In this document: piece by piece, positions 6,410-7,647 of the stretch
Layout of the letters: every line of letters starts with the position of its first letter
Position numbering within the stretch: position 1 is the first letter of the stretch
NCBI GenBank assembly: GCA_011334435.1
Contig: DTPJ01000584.1
Span: forward strand, 1-7,647
Direction of reading: 5' to 3'
From: Candidatus Poribacteria bacterium
Lineage (GTDB): Bacteria; Poribacteria; DTPJ01
DNA length: 7,647 nt
The notes under the pieces: model-generated
The model's database searches: none
What the model was told of the DNA's origin: nothing
The model's input: the letters and a program-made list of their open reading frames with translations, nothing else
Made by a program: the position numbers and the translations under genes

Positions 6410-7252
6410 ATGATTGATTTTCATACCCACTTAGGAGACCTTTATTTTCCGAACCAAAAGGTCAGACCGATTAGTGCTGATCAACTTGTGGATACTATGA
6501 ATAGGCTTGGAATATACAAATCCGTCTTATTGCCTATTGATAGCCCTGAGGCTGCAAACGCATATTTTACTACGTTTGAAGCATTAGAGGCGTGGAACAA
6601 GTATCCAGAGCGTTTTATCCCTTTCTGTGCAGTTGATCCAAGAAGGGATAATGTCCCTGCACAGATAGACGCTTTTGTGCAAATGGGCTGTAAAGGCTTT
6701 GGCGAGCATAAAGTAGGTCTTGCTATTGATGACGAAAGGAGCAAAAAGATATATAGAATATGTGGAGAAAAGAAACTGCCAGTCCTTTTCCATCTTGATC
6801 CGCATCTTAATATAGATGAACCGGGATTGCCAAGATTGGAAGGTCTATTGAAGGAGATGCCCGAGACAATTTTTATAATGCACGGTCCCGGATGGTGGAC
6901 TGAGGTATCTGCTGGAAATACAGAACGAGGAGGGTATCCAACAGGCAAGATCAATCCCGGAGGACGAGCTGATATACTTTTGCAAGAATATCCAAATCTA
7001 TACGCTGATCTTTCTGCAGGATCGGCATATAACGCTTTAACAAGAGACCCTGATTGGACGCCCGGCTTCATTGAACGAAACTGGTCAAAATTATTGTTTG
7101 CAACTGATTATCTTCATGCAGATCAGGACTTATCAATTGTCGGGTATATTAACAACCTTCAAATAGATGAGGAAAAAGTTTATGCAATAAAGATGGGCAA
7201 TGCTATGAAGTTGCTTAATATACCAGAGTCATCAATAAGGGCGACGTCTTAA
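6410..7252 (+). CDS. Amidohydrolase_2-family (ACMSD-like) metal-dependent hydrolase or decarboxylase
   Basis: The 280-residue protein starts with MIDFHTHLGD, the HxH metal motif (H5, H7). Further metal-site candidates in barrel order are H128 (LFHLD), H158 (IMHGPGW) and D233 (FATDYLH), an order matching the amidohydrolase_2 group, including ACMSD and resorcylate-type decarboxylases. E99 and K101 (FGEHKVG) could also be near the site. Members act on C-C or C-N bonds using zinc or manganese; the actual substrate cannot be told from sequence. GGAGG at 6398-6402, 7 nt before the ATG, fixes the start. It follows the lipoprotein gene by 23 nt. It has no signal peptide and is expected to be cytoplasmic, unlike its lipoprotein neighbour. 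The length is typical, with no truncation. It precedes a Gfo/Idh/MocA oxidoreductase across a 174-nt gap, a pairing that often signals small-molecule catabolism. Confidence 0.92.
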   Translation: MIDFHTHLGDLYFPNQKVRPISADQLVDTMNRLGIYKSVLLPIDSPEAANAYFTTFEALEAWNKYPERFIPFCAVDPRRDNVPAQIDAFVQMGCKGFGEHKVGLAIDDERSKKIYRICGEKKLPVLFHLDPHLNIDEPGLPRLEGLLKEMPETIFIMHGPGWWTEVSAGNTERGGYPTGKINPGGRADILLQEYPNLYADLSAGSAYNALTRDPDWTPGFIERNWSKLLFATDYLHADQDLSIVGYINNLQIDEEKVYAIKMGNAMKLLNIPESSIRATS

Positions 7253-7288
7253 ACATATTGTTCATAGATTTTGACATATAAATATGAA

Positions 7289-7333
7289 CTGGATTTCTGC
7301 TTTTCTGGATTCCTGCTTACGCAGGAATGACAG
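7289..7333. repeat. REP-like short palindrome with an adjacent partial copy
   Basis: ATTCCTGC (7309-7316) and GCAGGAAT (7321-7328) form a perfect 8-bp stem around the 4-nt loop TTAC. The surrounding CTGG...GACAG context (7305-7333) resembles a dispersed repeat found in many bacteria; I recall this from memory and have not checked it. Just upstream, 7289-7302 (CTGGATTTCTGCTT) repeats the start of the element (7305-7318) with one mismatch and a 16-nt offset, so the left half is tandemly duplicated. No T-run follows the hairpin, so it is not a standard terminator, though it could stabilise the 3' end of the amidohydrolase mRNA. Confidence 0.6.
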
Positions 7334-7426
7334 GGTTATTATTAAATGACAAAGTTATTGCTATTAAAAATGGCAGATTATAGGAATTAATTTAGTTTGA
7401 CATTATAAAATATAAGGAGAGTATAA

Positions 7427-7647
7427 ATGGCTGAAAAGATACGTATGGCAATGCTTGGTTGCGGAGGCATGTCTGGCGCTCATGTCAACGGACTTAAAGA
7501 GCTTTGGGAAAAAGATATTAAAGTATTTGATATAGTGGCAACATGCGACATCGTAGAAGCCAACGCAATGGCAAGAGCTGAGCAGGTTAACGCATTTCAA
7601 GGAAAAATGCCAAAGGTTTACACAGATGTTGATGAAATGCTTAAAAA
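7427..7647 (+). CDS. Gfo/Idh/MocA family oxidoreductase, N-terminal part (cut by the window end)
   Basis: The visible 73 residues (plus two bases of the next codon) are the start of an NAD(P)-binding Rossmann domain: IRMAMLGCGGMSGAHVNGL carries the GxGxxGxxH dinucleotide motif at 11-19 (GCGGMSGAH). It is followed by a hydrophobic strand at 37-41 (VATCD at 37-41, the acidic D41 ending strand beta-2), and then the helix of the fold with a V-Y-TDVDEML segment. The family oxidises or reduces sugars, inositols, glycosides or related compounds; substrate specificity lies in the missing C-terminal domain. The start is supported by AAGGAG at 7414-7419, 7 nt before the ATG. No signal peptide appears in the visible part, so it is likely cytoplasmic. 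The 3' end is beyond the window. Confidence 0.88.
   Translation, partial: MAEKIRMAMLGCGGMSGAHVNGLKELWEKDIKVFDIVATCDIVEANAMARAEQVNAFQGKMPKVYTDVDEMLK

Noticed and set aside
6481..7071. Long reverse-strand open frame of 196 codons inside the amidohydrolase gene
   Set aside because: It lies fully within a well-supported forward gene, has no recognisable family signature and no convincing ribosome binding site; it is a shadow frame.
7397..7427. TTGACA (7397-7402) and TATAAA (7422-7427) as a promoter for the oxidoreductase gene
   Set aside because: The -10 would overlap the start codon, with the ribosome binding site in the spacer, so transcription would begin inside the coding region.
7403..7600. 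Reverse-strand open frame across the start of the oxidoreductase gene
   Set aside because: The forward frame shows a clear dinucleotide-binding motif and ribosome binding site; the reverse product has no recognisable features.

Overview
The window is an AT-rich bacterial chromosome segment with eight protein-coding genes, all on the + strand, the last cut by the window edge. Start sites mostly carry clear Shine-Dalgarno sequences (AGGAG/GGAGG) about 4-10 nt upstream. No rRNA, tRNA, CRISPR array, insertion sequence or phage gene was found. The gene mix (FG-GAP/VCBS propeller protein, UroD-like protein, amidohydrolase_2 protein and Gfo/Idh/MocA oxidoreductase near housekeeping genes) is the kind seen in uncultured candidate-phylum bacteria of the Poribacteria/Hydrogenedentes/Omnitrophica/Armatimonadota sort. 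That is an inference from gene content only; no taxon can be fixed from the sequence.

Layout. (1) 43-1113: a cytoplasm-predicted FG-GAP/VCBS protein with seven calcium-loop repeats, probably one seven-bladed beta-propeller. (2) 1114-1249: an intergenic stretch packed with mutually exclusive inverted repeats; its right part (1185-1238) is a dispersed-repeat-like palindrome abutting the next start codon. (3) 1250-4843: a tight run of four genes: uvrC (nucleotide excision repair nuclease), a YkgJ-type Cys-cluster protein, hisB (histidine biosynthesis) and a YraN/UPF0102 nuclease-like protein. Junctions are a 14-nt overlap, a 4-nt ATGA overlap and a 30-nt gap, so they are probably co-transcribed and translationally coupled. 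(4) 4946-7252: a UroD/MtaA-like protein, then a small lipoprotein of unknown function, then an amidohydrolase_2 (ACMSD-like) protein; a weak terminator-like hairpin lies between the first two. (5) 7253-7426: a noncoding gap with a short REP-like palindrome, a partial second copy of it and a flanking imperfect direct repeat. (6) 7427-end: the N-terminal Rossmann part of a Gfo/Idh/MocA oxidoreductase.

How the genes may work together: the central run is housekeeping (DNA repair, histidine synthesis, probable DNA processing). The downstream group, UroD-like protein, amidohydrolase and oxidoreductase, looks catabolic, perhaps handling small methylated, aromatic or sugar-derived compounds, but no substrate can be read from the sequence. 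I do not see a clear novel defence or mobile system here. The most worthwhile leads are the structured, repeat-bearing uvrC leader, the HisB motif substitution, the unidentified lipoprotein and the UroD-like/amidohydrolase/oxidoreductase neighbourhood.
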